A stretch of 58,118 bases of DNA, from positions 1 to 58,118 of the forward strand of contig JAAYIF010000022.1 of the NCBI GenBank assembly GCA_012523575.1. The letters run 5' to 3'. The translations under genes and the position numbers were made by a program. Under the pieces are notes generated by a model that was not told the DNA's origin, did no database searches, and worked only from the letters and a program-made list of their open reading frames with translations. Every line of letters begins with the position of its first letter. Position 1 is the first letter of the stretch. This document shows positions 7,836-16,452 of the stretch, piece after piece. Source of the stretch: Clostridia bacterium. GTDB lineage: Bacteria; Bacillota; DTU086.

Positions 7836-8072
7836 TTACTGCTGTTGGGTAAACTGCTGTTGCTGCTGTGCCAACTGTTCCTGATAGGCTTGGATCATTT
7901 TGCGAACCATATGGCCTCCCACAGCCCCGTTCAATCTGGCTGGGATATCGCCCCAGTAGTCACCGGGCTTAACGTTCAGCCCTATTTCAGCAGCAACTTC
8001 GTATTTAAATTGGTCCATTGCAGCCCTTGCTTGGGGAACTAATATTTGATTTCTTCTTTGTCCTTGTGCCAA
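7836..8072 (-). CDS. Alpha/beta-type small acid-soluble spore protein
   Basis: A 78-residue spore DNA-binding protein that protects DNA in dormant spores. It has the two conserved family blocks: FKYEVAAEIGL, which contains the Gpr cleavage site (between the Glu and Ile of AAEI), and YWGDIPARLNGAVGGHMVRKMIQAYQ, which contacts DNA. The glutamine-rich tail is unusual in length (QQQQQFTQQQ). The start is TTG at 8072 with a perfect AAGGAGGTG site. It converges on gpr. Confidence 0.95.
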   Translation of the reverse strand: MAQGQRRNQILVPQARAAMDQFKYEVAAEIGLNVKPGDYWGDIPARLNGAVGGHMVRKMIQAYQEQLAQQQQQFTQQQ

Positions 8073-8159
8073 TTATTTTTTCACCTCCTTTTCTGCATTC
8101 ATAGTATCAGCACCGGTCCATTAATTTATACTACAATGGGGCTAGAACTATTTGGCCAT

Positions 8160-8279
8160 TTAACGACCCTTTTCCTTTTGTATTCCCATTTCCAGAGAAA
8201 CTTCGTATTTAATTTTTTCCATGTCCTTATTTTTTAATTTATCCGACAGGGTTTTCTTTTTCTTCTTTTTGGAGACCAT
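8160..8279 (-). CDS. Very short spore-protein-like peptide with a Gpr-type site
   Basis: A 39-residue ORF begins with a lysine-rich block (MVSKKKKKK) and contains KIKYEVSLEMGI, which closely resembles the protease-site block KYEVAAEIGL of the neighbouring spore protein. It then stops, without the second DNA-binding block. ATG at 8279 has an excellent AGAGGTGAT site, which argues that it is translated. It may be a minimal or truncated alpha/beta-type spore protein, or a different lysine-rich spore peptide. I found no continuation in other frames downstream. Confidence 0.55.
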   Translation of the reverse strand: MVSKKKKKKTLSDKLKNKDMEKIKYEVSLEMGIQKEKGR

Positions 8280-8399
8280 ATTATCACCTCTTTAAAGAAA
8301 AAACTAAAATTTCCAAATTTTATTAATTAATTTATTTTTATTTTTCACAGCATTTTTAATTTTATAATGACAATATTTATCCCCTTTGGATTTAATTTA

Positions 8400-8428
8400 T
8401 TGCTTAATTAATACGAGACTGCTATAAT
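8400..8428 (+). promoter_or_regulatory. Sigma-A type promoter for rpmB
   Basis: TTGCTT (8400-8405), 17-base spacer, TATAAT (8423-8428), about 60 bases before the rpmB start. Confidence 0.75.
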
Positions 8429-8487
8429 AGTAGCGTTGAATCCTTTAAGACAGGCTAAAGCGTTTTTTATGCGAGGAGGTGTCTTAA

Positions 8488-8679
8488 GTGAGCAGAAGAT
8501 GTGCAATATGCGGAAAAGGACCAAAAACAGGTCATAATGTAAGCCACTCCAATTTAAAGACCAAGCGGATTTGGGCACCAAATCTGCAGAGAATTAAAAT
8601 CCTCATAAACGGGACACCAAAGAGAGCTCTGGTTTGCACCAGATGCATTCGTTCCGGAAAAGTACAAAAGGCTTTATAA
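8488..8679 (+). CDS. rpmB: 50S ribosomal protein L28
   Basis: A 63-residue large-subunit protein with the L28 pattern: [11 protein letters not shown] at the start, [15 protein letters not shown] in the middle and [13 protein letters not shown] at the end. The CxxC pairs make it the zinc-binding form. The start is GTG at 8488 with GAGGAGGTG upstream. It is a single-gene unit with a clear promoter and terminator, as in many Clostridia, where it also lies near rsgA-rpe on the opposite strand. Confidence 0.97.
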   Translation: MSRRCAICGKGPKTGHNVSHSNLKTKRIWAPNLQRIKILINGTPKRALVCTRCIRSGKVQKAL

Positions 8680-8685
8680 AAAAAT

Positions 8686-8722
8686 AAATAGGATTTGGGT
8701 CGCCAAATCCTATTTTTATTTT
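8686..8722 (+). terminator. rpmB terminator
   Basis: AATAGGATTTGG pairs with CCAAATCCTATT around GTCG, followed by TTTATTTTTT. Confidence 0.85.
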
Positions 8723-8759
8723 TTATTTGCTGTTCAATTTTTTAAATTTTTTTAATTTT

Positions 8760-9221
8760 TTAAATCTTTTTCATTAAATTCGCCATTTCAATGGCAGAAA
8801 GAGCGGCACTCCAGCCTTTATTCCCCGCCTTAGTACCAGCTCTCTCAATGGCCTGCTCCAAGGTATCCGCCGTTATTAAACCATTTATTACGGGAACCCC
8901 CAAGTCCAGGGCAATCTTCGCAATCCCTTTGCTGGCTTCCCCTGCCACATAATCAAAGTGAGGGGTATCTCCTCGAATTACCGCACCCAAACAACTTACA
9001 GCATTATTACCTTTCTGGGCGAGCTTTTTTGCCGCAACAGGGATTTCCCAAGACCCGGGCACCCAAACTATCTCAACATCATCCAAATCCGTACCATGCC
9101 GCTTAAGGGCATCAAGGGCCCCTTCCAGCAGTCTTTTGGTAATAAATTCATTAAATCTGCTAACAACTATCCCAAACTTAAGGCCGCCGCCGTCCAGCAT
9201 TCCCTCAACGATCCTCGGCAT
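8760..9221 (-). CDS. ribH: RibH, lumazine synthase
   Basis: RibH condenses dihydroxybutanone phosphate with the ribitylamino-pyrimidine to give dimethylribityllumazine, the last step but one to riboflavin. The 153 residues show the family pattern: VSRFNEFIT near the start, [30 protein letters not shown] with the catalytic His near 90, and [27 protein letters not shown]. It usually forms 60-subunit capsids. It is the last gene of ribD-ribE-ribBA-ribH, and its ATG at 9221 has GGGGG upstream. Confidence 0.96.
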   Translation of the reverse strand: MPRIVEGMLDGGGLKFGIVVSRFNEFITKRLLEGALDALKRHGTDLDDVEIVWVPGSWEIPVAAKKLAQKGNNAVSCLGAVIRGDTPHFDYVAGEASKGIAKIALDLGVPVINGLITADTLEQAIERAGTKAGNKGWSAALSAIEMANLMKKI

Positions 9222-9247
9222 AGCCCTTACCCCCTTTTAACTTTTTT

Positions 9248-10468
9248 TTAAATATTGTCCAAATAATGACCAAGCTTTTTCTTCTTAGTCATCAAATACT
9301 TCTCATTGTTTTCATTGGGGCACACCTGTATGGGAATCCTTTCCACAACTTTCAATCCATAACCCTCTAGCCCGGCGATTTTTCGGGGATTATTGGTAAG
9401 AAGCCTAAGCTCCTTTACTCCCAAATCGGCAAGAATCTGGGCACCAATTCCGTAATCCCTCAGATCCGCCTTAAAACCCAATTTTTCGTTGGCTTCCACC
9501 GTATCCATTCCCTTTTCTTGCAGTTTATAGGCTTTCATTTTATTAATTAAACCTATTCCCCTTCCTTCTTGCCTCATATACAGGAGAACCCCTCTTCCTT
9601 CTTCCTCAATCATCCTAAGGGCTGAGGCCAGCTGCTGTCCACAATCACAGCGAAGGCTTCCAAAAACATCACCGGTGAGGCACTGGGAATGAACCCTTAC
9701 CAAAACCGGCCTTCCGTCGTTGACTTCTCCTTTTACAAGGGCAATGTGCCCCTCTCCTTCCACAATATCCTGGTAAGTATATGCCATAAATTTGCCGTAT
9801 TTTGTGGGCAAATTAACCTCCTCAACCCTTCGCACCAGCTGTTCGTGTTTCCTTCTAAAACGTATTAGATCAGCAATGGTTATCAACTTCAACCCATGGA
9901 CTTCAGCAAACTTTATTAAATCCGGCACCCTTGCCATGGTACCGTCTTCATTCATAATCTCACAGATAACGCCCACAGGACGCAGTCCCGCCAGTCTTGC
10001 CAGGTCCACCGCAGCTTCGGTATGCCCGGTCCTTCTTAAAACACCGCCTTCCTTTGCCCTAAGGGGGAAAATATGCCCCGGTTTTCTGAAATCCTCGGGT
10101 TTTGAAGAAGGGTCAACAAGGGCCTTAATGGTTTCCGCCCGTTCATAAGCTGAAATGCCCGTTTTTACACCTTTATAATCAACGGAAACGGTAAAGGCTG
10201 TTCCGTGGGGATCTGTATTATCATAAACCATGGGATGAAAATTAAGTCTTTCGGCAATTTCCTCCGTAAGAGGCGTACAAATCAGTCCTCTTCCGTATTT
10301 AGCCATAAAATTCACTGCCTCCGGGGTCACTTTTTCCGCCGCCATAACCAGATCCCCTTCGTTTTCCCGGTCCTGATCATCCACCACAATAACCATCTTC
10401 CCGTTTTTTATATCCTCAATGGCTTCTTCAATGGAATTAAAGACAGCTTCTTCCTCCACCAACAACAC
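9248..10468 (-). CDS. ribBA: RibBA, dihydroxybutanone-phosphate synthase / GTP cyclohydrolase II
   Basis: A 406-residue fusion feeding both substrates into riboflavin synthesis. The N-terminal RibB half (to about 205) has [16 protein letters not shown] and [17 protein letters not shown], and converts ribulose 5-phosphate to dihydroxybutanone phosphate. The RibA half has the zinc site [15 protein letters not shown], then RQEGRGIGL and the catalytic Arg/Tyr region, and opens the GTP ring. The start may be TTG at 10468 or GTG at 10462; GGGGGG lies just upstream and favours the second. It lies 6 bases after ribE. Confidence 0.96.
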   Translation of the reverse strand: MLLVEEEAVFNSIEEAIEDIKNGKMVIVVDDQDRENEGDLVMAAEKVTPEAVNFMAKYGRGLICTPLTEEIAERLNFHPMVYDNTDPHGTAFTVSVDYKGVKTGISAYERAETIKALVDPSSKPEDFRKPGHIFPLRAKEGGVLRRTGHTEAAVDLARLAGLRPVGVICEIMNEDGTMARVPDLIKFAEVHGLKLITIADLIRFRRKHEQLVRRVEEVNLPTKYGKFMAYTYQDIVEGEGHIALVKGEVNDGRPVLVRVHSQCLTGDVFGSLRCDCGQQLASALRMIEEEGRGVLLYMRQEGRGIGLINKMKAYKLQEKGMDTVEANEKLGFKADLRDYGIGAQILADLGVKELRLLTNNPRKIAGLEGYGLKVVERIPIQVCPNENNEKYLMTKKKKLGHYLDNI

Positions 10469-10474
10469 CCCCCG

Positions 10475-11131
10475 CTAATCCTCCAAAAATCCCTGTTCTG
10501 CCAGAAATGAATATGTTATCCCTTTTTCTCCTTCCATCCTTTGTTCCAAAAGCTTTTCCAAATACTTGGCGATCATATCCACTTCTAAATTTACCCTATC
10601 CCCAATTTTTTTAAGTCCCAAATTGGTGTTTTTGAGGGTATGGGGAATTATGGAAACTGTAAAAGAAACCCCTTTCGCTTCTACTATGGTAAGGCTTATG
10701 CCATCCACTGCTATGGAACCTTTGGAAACCAAATACTTAGAAAGCTCCGGTTCAGTACTTATCTCAAAAATTTTAGCATTTTCGCAGAAATCAAAGGACC
10801 TGATAATCCCGACACCGTCCACATGCCCGCTGACAAAATGGCCCCCAAAACGATCGTTGATCCTTAATGCCCTTTCCAGATTTACTTTATCCCCTATTTT
10901 TAAATCGGACAGTGCAGTCCTATCAAAGGTTTCCTTCATTACTTCCACCTTAAAAACATTTTCCAAAATTTCCACCACGGTAAGGCATATCCCGTTTACC
11001 GCTATGCTGTCCCCGATTTTTAGATCCTCAAAAACTTTGTGAGCTCCTATGGAAAGGCTTCCACTGCTGCCCGTTATCTGTATCCGCCGCATAACTCCCA
11101 TTTCTTCCACAAGCCCAGTAAACAATTTCAA
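10475..11131 (-). CDS. ribE: RibE, riboflavin synthase alpha chain
   Basis: RibE dismutates two lumazine molecules to riboflavin and the pyrimidine precursor. Its 218 residues hold two similar lumazine-binding barrels. The first begins FTGLVEEMG and has SIAVNGICLTV; the second has GHVDGVG, SIAVDGISLTIVEA and IPHTLKNTNL. The start is TTG at 11131 after a GGGGG site. It lies in tight order between ribD and ribBA. Some naming schemes call this gene ribC or ribB. Confidence 0.95.
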   Translation of the reverse strand: MKLFTGLVEEMGVMRRIQITGSSGSLSIGAHKVFEDLKIGDSIAVNGICLTVVEILENVFKVEVMKETFDRTALSDLKIGDKVNLERALRINDRFGGHFVSGHVDGVGIIRSFDFCENAKIFEISTEPELSKYLVSKGSIAVDGISLTIVEAKGVSFTVSIIPHTLKNTNLGLKKIGDRVNLEVDMIAKYLEKLLEQRMEGEKGITYSFLAEQGFLED

Positions 11132-11160
11132 AACCCCCAGGCAATTATTTATTTAAAGAA

Positions 11161-12276
11161 TTAATTCTTCTGCCGCCTTTGCTTTTGGGGATAACCAACG
11201 ATCATTACATCATTTCCAATCCTTGAAACTTCAATATCTTCTAACAACAATGCCTGTTCCATAACTTCTGCCCCCTCTCCTGCCACAGGAGTGGGAGCCC
11301 CTGCGCCTCCCACTATTTTGGGAGCAACGAAAACCACAAATTTATCCACCAAACCCAGCTCCACAAAGGATGTAATAACTGAACTTCCGGCTTCCACAAG
11401 GACGCCGGCAATTTCCCTTTCTCCCAGATGCTTTAACAGCCAGCGGACATCTATCCTTTCCCTGTACAAAGGAGCAAAGAGAACCTCAATTCCCATATGC
11501 TTTAATTTTTCAGCCCTCTTTAAACTACATTTTTCCGTGGTCACCACGATGGTTTTAGACCCCTTATCTAGAAGAAGCCGTGAATTAAAGGGTATTCTAA
11601 GGTTACTGTCCAGGATAATTCTTACGGGCTGTTTCTCTATATTACCATCTAAACGGCAGTTTAACAACGGATTATCGGCAATTACCGTGCCTACACCGGT
11701 GAGCACTGCATCCACTGCATATCTCAGTCGGTGAACAATCCTCCGGGATAATTCCCCGGATATCCATTTGGAATCCCCTGTTTTTGATGCTATTTTACCG
11801 TCCAGGGTCATGGCGAATTTGCAGATTACAAAGGGTTCACCGAAGGTTATGTATTTCACAAATACTTCATTGAGCCTTTGGGCTTCTTTCTCTAAAACTC
11901 CCTTTTTAACAGTTATTCCGTGTTCCATTAATTTTTTAAAACCCCTGCCTGAAACCAGGGGGTTGGGATCTTCCATGGCGCAGACAACTTCCCTAATCCC
12001 GGCTTTTATAATGCGATCTACGCAGGGAGGAGTTCGGCCGTGGTGGCAGCAAGGTTCAAGATTAACATACAAAGATGCTCCATGAGCCTTTCCTCCGGCT
12101 TTTTCAAGGGCCACTGCTTCGGCATGGGGCTTTCCGGGGCCCTCATGATAACCCTGTGCAATAATTTTCCCGTCCTTAACCACCAGCGCCCCAACCATTG
12201 GGTTAGGGGAAGTAATTCCGCAGCCCTTTTTTGCCAGCTCCAAAACAGCTTTCATGAGCTTTTCATCGGCAGTCAT
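11161..12276 (-). CDS. ribD: RibD, bifunctional pyrimidine deaminase / reductase
   Basis: RibD carries out the second and third steps from GTP to riboflavin. The N-terminal zinc deaminase has HAEAVAL and PCCHHGRTPPC (zinc ligands His and two Cys, about residues 48-85). The C-terminal reductase follows, with KFAMTLDGKIA, SKWISGE and the NADPH-binding VLVEAGSSVITSF. Length is normal. ATG at 12276 is preferred to TTG at 12282 because of spacing from GGTGAT. It is the first gene of the rib operon. The only element between rpe and this gene is a terminator, and I see no FMN riboswitch. Confidence 0.95.
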   Translation of the reverse strand: MTADEKLMKAVLELAKKGCGITSPNPMVGALVVKDGKIIAQGYHEGPGKPHAEAVALEKAGGKAHGASLYVNLEPCCHHGRTPPCVDRIIKAGIREVVCAMEDPNPLVSGRGFKKLMEHGITVKKGVLEKEAQRLNEVFVKYITFGEPFVICKFAMTLDGKIASKTGDSKWISGELSRRIVHRLRYAVDAVLTGVGTVIADNPLLNCRLDGNIEKQPVRIILDSNLRIPFNSRLLLDKGSKTIVVTTEKCSLKRAEKLKHMGIEVLFAPLYRERIDVRWLLKHLGEREIAGVLVEAGSSVITSFVELGLVDKFVVFVAPKIVGGAGAPTPVAGEGAEVMEQALLLEDIEVSRIGNDVMIVGYPQKQRRQKN

Positions 12277-12299
12277 TCCCAATCACCAACCTGAAGCCA

Positions 12300-12336
12300 C
12301 GAAAATAAAACCGGTGTCCTTTTTCATACACCGGTT
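12300..12336 (-). terminator. Intrinsic terminator between rpe and ribD
   Basis: On the minus strand AACCGGTGT (12328-12336) pairs perfectly with ACACCGGTT (12309-12317), followed by TTTTATTTT. The left arm includes the end of rpe. The terminator sits 25 bases before the ribD start, which leaves no room for a separate promoter after it. Confidence 0.8.
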
Positions 12337-12989
12337 GAGATTTTTTTAAAATATTTACCCCTGGCGGCGGGATCCTCGGCACCAAAGATGGACGAACCTG
12401 CAACCAGCACATCTGCCCCTGCCTCCACAATCTTTGGGGCATTTTCCGGTGTAACTCCACCGTCAACTTGAATTAGAATTTTCTTTTGTCCGCTGTGTTC
12501 ATCAATCATTTTTCTCAGCCGGCGTATCTTCCCCAGCATTTGGGGAATAAATTCCTGTCCCCCAAAGCCCGGGTTCACTGTCATAATTAATACCATGTCC
12601 AGTTCACTAAGCACCCATTCTATGGATTCCAAAGGGGTTGCAGGATTCAAAGCAACGGCACATTTGCAGTTAAGCTGTTTTATGCTCTGGAGAACCCTGT
12701 GAAGATGGGGGCATGCTTCCACATGGACGGTAATAATATCTGCACCGGCTTCATAAAATGCAGGAATATAATTTTCCGGTTTTTCTATCATTTAATGAAC
12801 ATCAAAAACCAATTTTGAATTTTCCCGCAGGGACTTAACCACCTGGGGACCAATGGTAATATTTGGGACAAAATGCCCGTCCATAATGTCCAAATGAAGG
12901 TAATCGGCACCTGCTTCCTCAACCCTTTTAACCTCTTCTTGAAGCCTGCCGAAATCCGCCGATAAAATTGAAGGAGCTATTAGAACCAT
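12324..12989 (-). pseudogene. rpe: rpe, ribulose-phosphate 3-epimerase interrupted by an in-frame TAA
   Basis: Rpe interconverts ribulose 5-phosphate and xylulose 5-phosphate. Both halves are full-quality matches: [10 protein letters not shown] and [14 protein letters not shown] with metal-binding His and Asp before the break, and NPATPLESI, MTVNPGFGGQ and VDGGV with the second catalytic Asp after it. At 12792-12794 a TAA replaces the Leu expected between VFDVH and MIEKP, a single-base change from TTA. The next codon is ATG, so reinitiation on TAAATG is possible and could give two half-barrels. No other damage is seen. ATG at 12989 is the likely true start, with GGGAGAGGGG upstream. It follows rsgA as usual. 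A sequencing error is the simplest alternative. Confidence 0.88.
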
Positions 12990-12993
12990 TCTT

Positions 12994-13878
12994 TTAACGA
13001 CCCCTCTCCCGTTCCCTGACTTCCGCAAGGAGTTTTAAATAGTTTCCATAGCGCTCTTCATTTATTAATCCCTGCTCAATGGCGGCCTTAACATTACATT
13101 GGGGTTCATTTTCATGCAGGCAACTGGTAAATTTGCAATTAACCCTATGCTCCCGAATTTCAGGAAAATAGTTTCCCAGCTCCTCCGGGTACATTTCGGG
13201 TAAATCCAATCTGCTAAAGCCGGGGGTATCAGCCACAAATCCCCCCTCAGGCAGTTTAATAATTTCCACATGTCTGGTAGTATGACGCCCTACCTTTAGC
13301 TTTTTGCTGACTTCACCCACCTTTAATTTCAAACCCGGAATTATGGCATTTAAAAGAGAAGACTTCCCCACTCCCGATTGGCCCGCAAAAACCGTAAGAT
13401 TGTCCTTCAGCTCACCTTTAAGCTGCTCAACGCCTTCACCGGTTTTTGCGCTGGTAACTACGATCTTATATCCCAAACCCTGATAAATATTTATAATTTT
13501 TTCAGAATTTTGATCCGTGGCAAAATCCTTTTTGTTTAAGCATATTACTGCCCTCAGAGAATAATATTCAGCATTCACCAACAGCCTGTCAAGCAAAAAC
13601 AAATTGGGACTGGGATATTTTAAAGCCACAACGCATATTACCTGCGAAACATTGGCCACCGGAGGCCTAATCAGCAAATTATTTCTCGGCAGAAGCCCCT
13701 CGATGACACATTTATCGCTCTTTTCACCTTCTCCGGGCAAAAATTCCACTAAATCGCCCGGATAAATATCATCATGCAAAAGCCTATTTTTGCCCCGGCA
13801 AACACATTCATAGACTTTACCGTTGGAATAAACATAAAAAAACCCTCCATACCTTTTTAAGATAATTCCCCTCTCCAT
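12994..13878 (-). CDS. rsgA: RsgA, ribosome small-subunit GTPase
   Basis: RsgA is a circularly permuted GTPase that helps mature the 30S subunit. The 294 residues show an N-terminal OB fold (to about 65), then the permuted G motifs: NKKD (G4), SAKTGEG (G5), GQSGVGKSS (G1, near 168) and DTPGF (G3). A C-terminal zinc knuckle follows, [14 protein letters not shown]. Length is normal. It lies between prkC and rpe, the standard Firmicutes order, with 11 bases to prkC, so it is cotranscribed with the kinase and phosphatase. Confidence 0.96.
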   Translation of the reverse strand: MERGIILKRYGGFFYVYSNGKVYECVCRGKNRLLHDDIYPGDLVEFLPGEGEKSDKCVIEGLLPRNNLLIRPPVANVSQVICVVALKYPSPNLFLLDRLLVNAEYYSLRAVICLNKKDFATDQNSEKIINIYQGLGYKIVVTSAKTGEGVEQLKGELKDNLTVFAGQSGVGKSSLLNAIIPGLKLKVGEVSKKLKVGRHTTRHVEIIKLPEGGFVADTPGFSRLDLPEMYPEELGNYFPEIREHRVNCKFTSCLHENEPQCNVKAAIEQGLINEERYGNYLKLLAEVRERERGR

Positions 13879-13889
13879 ATAAACCCTCT

Positions 13890-15698
13890 TTACGGCACCC
13901 CCTGTTCATGTATTAAATTGCCATCATTGTAAATTTTAACCACACCGCTTTTATAAAAAGGTACCCTTACCTTTACAACATCCCCGGATTTGTGCACTTC
14001 ATTATATTCCTCATGGGTACCCTTGGCATCGGTTACTTCAATCCTTATCCTATGTTCTCTCTTTTTGTCGCCCTTGGGCACGGGTACGGTGATCCTGGCA
14101 TACTGCGGTGACGGTCCGGGGCCGCTGCTTACCATTAAATCCACACTGCTTCCCTGTAAAATGCTTGTCCCCGGATCAATGCTTTGGTTTATAACCTGTC
14201 CACTGAAATACTCCCGGTTTTCCTTCTCTGAAACTGTCCCCAATTTCAAATGTAGATCCCGGAGCTTTTTCTCTGCTTCAGCAAACTCAAGGCCTATAAG
14301 CTCGGGCATCTCAACGTATATGGGTTCCGGCCCTTTACTTACAATGAGTAAAACTTCCGTTTCCTGTTTTTCAACCCGGGTGCCGGCAGCGGGAATCTGC
14401 TTGACAACGGTATTTTCCGGTACTTCAGCATCAAAAACAAAACTTATTTGGGATGATACATTGAATCCGGCATTATTTAAGTGGACCCTTGCTTCCCTTA
14501 AATCCATACCCACTACGCTGGGCACTTCAGCCATTTCAGGACCAAGACTGACAACCATTTTGATAACTCTACTTTTCTTAACTCTCTCACCTTTTTTAGG
14601 GTTGTGGCTTATGACATGTCCTTCAGGGACATCCGAGTGATGTACTTCGCTGGCAACTTCCGCACGAAGACCCGCTTCATTAAGAATTTCTACGGCCTCT
14701 TCATAGCTTATATTGGAAACATCGGGCACCACCGTCTCATCAACTTTCAAAAAACCCAGCACGCCGTAGTAACCGCCCAATACCAGTACAAATAATAGAG
14801 CGAGTAGAACAGCCACGCCCCTGGGACGGAGCTTTCTTATCGTAAGAGCATTTTCCCTTTTATGTACCCTTTCTTCTGGAGAACTGCCAATACTTTTCAG
14901 CCGTTCTCCCATTTCCCGGGCTGAGGCAAAACGGTCCTCGGGATTTTTTCTTAAACCCTTTAAAATAATGTTTTCCAGTTCCGGGGAAACCGAGGGATTG
15001 ATCTCCCTGAGCGGTTTAGGAATTTCGTTTATATGCTTTAAGGCGACGGATATCATGCTGTCGGCTGTAAAGGGCAGGGTTCCCGTTACCAGTTCATATA
15101 AAACCACGGAAGCCGAATATATATCAGTCCTGCTGTCGGTGGGATACCCTTTAGCCTGTTCAGGGGAAACATAATGCACGGACCCTACCATAGTACCTGC
15201 AAAGGTTACAGTTTCAGCACTGCATGCTCTGGCTATACCAAAGTCCGCCACCTTAATTTTTCCGCCGTTGGTTATTAATATGTTGTGGGGCTTAATGTCT
15301 CTATGAATCAATCCATTTTCATGGGCATGTTCCAAGGCTTCACAAAGCTGAATGCCTATCCTAACGGCTTCTTCTTCCTCTAAAATACCGTTCTTTTCCT
15401 CCAAATACTCCTTAAGAGTCCGACCTTCCACAAACTCCATGACCAAAAAATGATACCCTTGATCCATACCCACATCAAAAATACTGACAATGTGAGGATG
15501 GGAAAGGCGGGCTCCTGCCTGTGCTTCCCTGCGAAATCTTTCCACAAAAGTTTTATCCCTTGCAAACTGTTCCCTTAATACTTTAACGGCAACGGTTCTT
15601 CCCAGGAGAAGATCTTCCCCTTTATAAACAACGGCCATTCCTCCGCCGCCCAGTTCTTCTTTTATTTCATATCGACTGGAAAGAATTGTTCCAATCAA
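13890..15698 (-). CDS. prkC: PrkC (Stk1), membrane Ser/Thr kinase with PASTA domains
   Basis: A eukaryote-type protein kinase that senses muropeptides or cell-wall precursors. The kinase domain is intact: GGGGMAVVYKG, the lysine of AVKVL, HRDIKPHNI and DFGIAR. A juxtamembrane linker precedes one membrane segment (about 300-320, GVAVLLALLFVLVLGGYYG). Outside the cell there are three PASTA repeats, each about 68 residues, and a C-terminal beta-rich domain of about 70 residues. TTG at 15698 is preferred to GTG at 15707 because AGAGGTG is optimally spaced. It lies next to its phosphatase prpC, as in Bacillus, where PrkC also acts in spore germination. Confidence 0.93.
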   Translation of the reverse strand: MIGTILSSRYEIKEELGGGGMAVVYKGEDLLLGRTVAVKVLREQFARDKTFVERFRREAQAGARLSHPHIVSIFDVGMDQGYHFLVMEFVEGRTLKEYLEEKNGILEEEEAVRIGIQLCEALEHAHENGLIHRDIKPHNILITNGGKIKVADFGIARACSAETVTFAGTMVGSVHYVSPEQAKGYPTDSRTDIYSASVVLYELVTGTLPFTADSMISVALKHINEIPKPLREINPSVSPELENIILKGLRKNPEDRFASAREMGERLKSIGSSPEERVHKRENALTIRKLRPRGVAVLLALLFVLVLGGYYGVLGFLKVDETVVPDVSNISYEEAVEILNEAGLRAEVASEVHHSDVPEGHVISHNPKKGERVKKSRVIKMVVSLGPEMAEVPSVVGMDLREARVHLNNAGFNVSSQISFVFDAEVPENTVVKQIPAAGTRVEKQETEVLLIVSKGPEPIYVEMPELIGLEFAEAEKKLRDLHLKLGTVSEKENREYFSGQVINQSIDPGTSILQGSSVDLMVSSGPGPSPQYARITVPVPKGDKKREHRIRIEVTDAKGTHEEYNEVHKSGDVVKVRVPFYKSGVVKIYNDGNLIHEQGVP

Positions 15699-15726
15699 AT
15701 TGTTCACCTCTTATACTAAAAACTCA

Positions 15727-16437
15727 CTAATCAATATAAACCAGTACAGAGGTAATATTATCCTCTCCACCCCTGCTGCATGCAGCTTTAACCAGATTTT
15801 CACAGGCCTCTTCAACGGTTTTTGAGAAGTAAATTATATCCTTAATTTCCTCATCACATATTGTACCCGAAAGGCCGTCAGTGCAGAGCAGTACAAAATC
15901 TCCCTTTTTAAGGGAAAAACTAGTAACGTCAATACTGGTTTCCTTTTCTATTCCCACAGCCCTTGTAAGGAGGTTCCGCCGGGGGTGAACCCTTGCCTCA
16001 CTTTCGGTAATACTCCCTTCCCTCACCAGTTCCTGCACAAAGGAATGGTCAGAAGTTATGAGCGCAATTTCCCCGTCCCGCAGTAAATAGGCTCTGCTGT
16101 CCCCCACATGGGCCACATATGCCTTCATGTCCACTATCCATAAAACAGTGAGAGTGGTGCCCATTCCCTCCTGCTTGGAATTTTGACAAGAATGGGTATA
16201 GACTTTTTTATTGGCTTCTTGAACGGCTTTTTCAATATCCTTTAAAGCTTCTTTGGGTTCTTTAACATTAAGAAGATATTCCCTTACGGTTTTAACCGCT
16301 AACGCGCTGGCAACTTCCCCGGCTCTATGGCCGCCCATTCCGTCTGCCACTGCAAATATTTTCCGTTCCGGCTCAATAAGGAAAGAATCTTCATTTTTGT
16401 CCCTTAATCCGCGATGGGTTACCCCCTTGGCCTGCAT
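15727..16437 (-). CDS. prpC: PrpC, PP2C-type Ser/Thr phosphatase
   Basis: A 236-residue metal-dependent phosphatase, the partner that reverses PrkC phosphorylation. PP2C motifs are in order: THRGLRDKNEDS at the N-terminus (metal-binding Asp), AVADGMGGHRAGEVAS, GMGTTLTVLWI, VAHVGDSRAYLLRDG, TSDHSFVQELV, CTDGLSG and GGEDNITSVLV. No membrane segment, so it is cytoplasmic. ATG at 16437 has AGAGGTGAG upstream. It lies between rlmN and prkC with short gaps, one cotranscribed set. Confidence 0.95.
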   Translation of the reverse strand: MQAKGVTHRGLRDKNEDSFLIEPERKIFAVADGMGGHRAGEVASALAVKTVREYLLNVKEPKEALKDIEKAVQEANKKVYTHSCQNSKQEGMGTTLTVLWIVDMKAYVAHVGDSRAYLLRDGEIALITSDHSFVQELVREGSITESEARVHPRRNLLTRAVGIEKETSIDVTSFSLKKGDFVLLCTDGLSGTICDEEIKDIIYFSKTVEEACENLVKAACSRGGEDNITSVLVYID

Positions 16438-16452
16438 ATGCTCACCTCTTAA

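Noticed and set aside
72..12989. TAA read as a sense codon (recoded stop) in this organism
   Set aside because: Most other genes here end properly at TAA at the expected length, so general recoding is excluded; only plsX and rpe are affected.
12276..13028. FMN riboswitch before ribD
   Set aside because: No conserved FMN-element core could be found by eye on the minus strand; only the rpe terminator is present.
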